This document shows positions 60,888-64,000 of a DNA stretch of 64,000 nt, piece after piece. The translations under genes and the position numbers were made by a program. The stretch is taken from NCBI RefSeq assembly GCF_007829815.1, contig NZ_VIWT01000001.1, positions 3,061,501-3,125,500 on the forward strand. Direction: 5' to 3'. This DNA comes from Kitasatospora viridis. GTDB taxonomy: Bacteria > Actinomycetota > Actinomycetes > Streptomycetales > Streptomycetaceae. Numbering within the stretch: position 1 is the stretch's first letter; every line of letters starts with the position of its first letter. Below the pieces are notes generated by a model that was not told the DNA's origin, ran no database searches, and saw only the letters and a program-made list of their open reading frames with translations.

Positions 60888-61002
60888 CGGCGCAATCCGC
60901 GGAAGCAGGTCGGGCCGGGTGCGCACCCGGCCGGGCCCAGGTAGACCTCCCCCCACGAGCGCCCGGCAGCCCACACGGCCGGGCGCGAACCCTGGAGCGA
61001 CC

Positions 61003-63375
<2,373 letters not shown>

Positions 63376-63384
63376 GCAGCCCGG

Positions 63385-63426
63385 CGTTGCGGCCCCCGGT
63401 GCCCACCGGCACCGGGGGCCGCAACG
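63385..63426 (+). terminator. Strong hairpin terminator after chitinase
   Basis: Perfect 19-bp arms CGTTGCGGCCCCCGGTGCC (63385-63403) and its complement (63408-63426) with a 4-nt loop CACC. Confidence 0.9.
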
Positions 63427-63512
63427 TCCTAGCTGTCGTCAGCACCTGTTAGTCTCAGCCGATTTCCGCCGCGGCCAAGCCGGCGGACAAACGGGGTAAC
63501 AAGGACGGAATC

Positions 63513-64000
63513 ATGGCAATTCGCCGGGCCAAGCAGAAGGCGCAGGTCATCGAGAAGCTCTCCCAGGTGGCGCCGCCCGGGGAGCAGTTCATCGCCTGCG
63601 TGCACGTCGAGACCGGGCCGAGCCCGTGGCTGAACGCGATCTTCGACGAGGTCCCGGGTCTCGGCCTGATCGTCGCGCTGACCCGGAAGTTCTACTTCCT
63701 CACCCTCACCAGCAGCTCGGTCGTGGTGAACAACGCCAGCCGCTGGACCAACCGCCCCGGCGAGGTCGTCGCGGTCTTCCCGCGGCACGGCTTCCCGGTC
63801 AGCCGGGTGAAGCGGGCCACCATCTGGAGCTCGATGTACCTCCAGCTGCCCACCGACAGCAAGCCGAAGCGCCTCAACATCCACCGCTACTGGCGCAACG
63901 AGCTGGACCAGCTGAGCGCGGCCTTCCCGCCCGGATCGGTCGACCCGGGCTCGCAGGCCTTCGAGTTCGCCCCGCAGCCCGGCGCGCCGATGCCGTTCCC
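63513..64000 (+). CDS. Hypothetical protein, 5' part (runs off right edge)
   Basis: About 162 residues are visible and no stop occurs before the end. The ATG at 63513 is preceded by AAGGA. The start is basic (MAIRRAKQKAQVIEKLSQ), followed by a compact beta-rich region (FIACVHVETGPSPWL, FYFLTLTSSSVVV, GEVVAVFPRHG) that reminds me of bacterial PH-like domains, and a Pro/Gly-rich stretch (AFEFAPQPGAPMPF). No transmembrane or enzymatic motif is visible. I do not recognise the family. It follows the chitinase terminator and is separately transcribed. Confidence 0.7.
   Translation, partial: MAIRRAKQKAQVIEKLSQVAPPGEQFIACVHVETGPSPWLNAIFDEVPGLGLIVALTRKFYFLTLTSSSVVVNNASRWTNRPGEVVAVFPRHGFPVSRVKRATIWSSMYLQLPTDSKPKRLNIHRYWRNELDQLSAAFPPGSVDPGSQAFEFAPQPGAPMPF

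Larger units (their letters stand above)
60523..61002. promoter_or_regulatory. Divergent 480-bp region, wall protein / chitinase, no gene
   Basis: No gene is seen. It holds dre-like sites at 60758 and 60845, and a strong promoter for the chitinase (60858-60887). A further partial site, TGGTCCACCC, begins at 60740. The wall-protein promoter could not be defined. Confidence 0.6.

Overview
The window is very GC-rich actinomycete DNA with GTG starts, ATGA/GTGA stop-start overlaps, DasR-type operators and an LAxTG sortase signal. This suggests Streptomyces or Kitasatospora. About 54 kb (3795-58026) reads as one nonribosomal-peptide biosynthetic gene cluster, flanked by ordinary chromosomal genes. 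I could not match it to a known product.

Left flank (1-3252, all minus strand): the start of a secreted protein, a coupled SRPBCC / EVE-domain / MarR operon, a NodB deacetylase with a degenerate IS110-like N-terminus, and a small XRE regulator. The 3253-3794 gap carries several DasR-type (dre) palindromes.

Cluster left arm (3795-15073): a free-standing adenylation domain, carrier protein, ATP-grasp ligase and fold-III PLP decarboxylase resemble the butirosin BtrI/J/K logic of building an amine acyl chain on a carrier. An Fe(II)/2OG oxygenase, two glycosyltransferase-like proteins, an MFS exporter and a cytosolic GH3 NagZ-type hexosaminidase follow. Two promoters here share one architecture: TTGACA, 8 nt, dre core overlapping the -10. 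This implies control by N-acetylglucosamine signalling.

Cluster minus arm (37802 down to 15178): a tightly coupled operon of radical SAM enzyme, alpha/beta-hydrolase-DegT aminotransferase fusion, LuxC-like reductase, LuxE/PaaK-like ligase, a second 2OG oxygenase, Zn-type dehydrogenase, Gfo/Idh/MocA oxidoreductase, transglutaminase-like enzyme, free carrier protein, a (C-A-PCP)x3-TE NRPS and a three-gene ABC-2 exporter.

Cluster plus arm (38261-58026): class III aminotransferase, a carrier fused to an S66 peptidase-like domain with Cys at the nucleophile position, a carrier, two AMP-binding enzymes, a second three-gene ABC-2 exporter, a free-standing condensation-like protein, an A-PCP-C-A-PCP-C-A-PCP-TE NRPS (pocket residues read as Gly, pipecolate-like, Ser) and an ornithine/lysine cyclodeaminase, then a hairpin terminator. 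The cyclodeaminase plausibly supplies the pipecolate-like residue. An inverted/direct-repeat operator lies between the two divergent arms, with a half-site before the left arm.

Right flank (58105-64000): DUF4287 protein, GNAT acetyltransferase, LAxTG cell-wall protein, a secreted GH18 chitinase with a dre/chi-box promoter and a strong terminator, and the start of an unknown gene. No MbtH, phosphopantetheinyl transferase, SARP or LuxR regulator, mobile element, tRNA, rRNA or CRISPR array was recognised.
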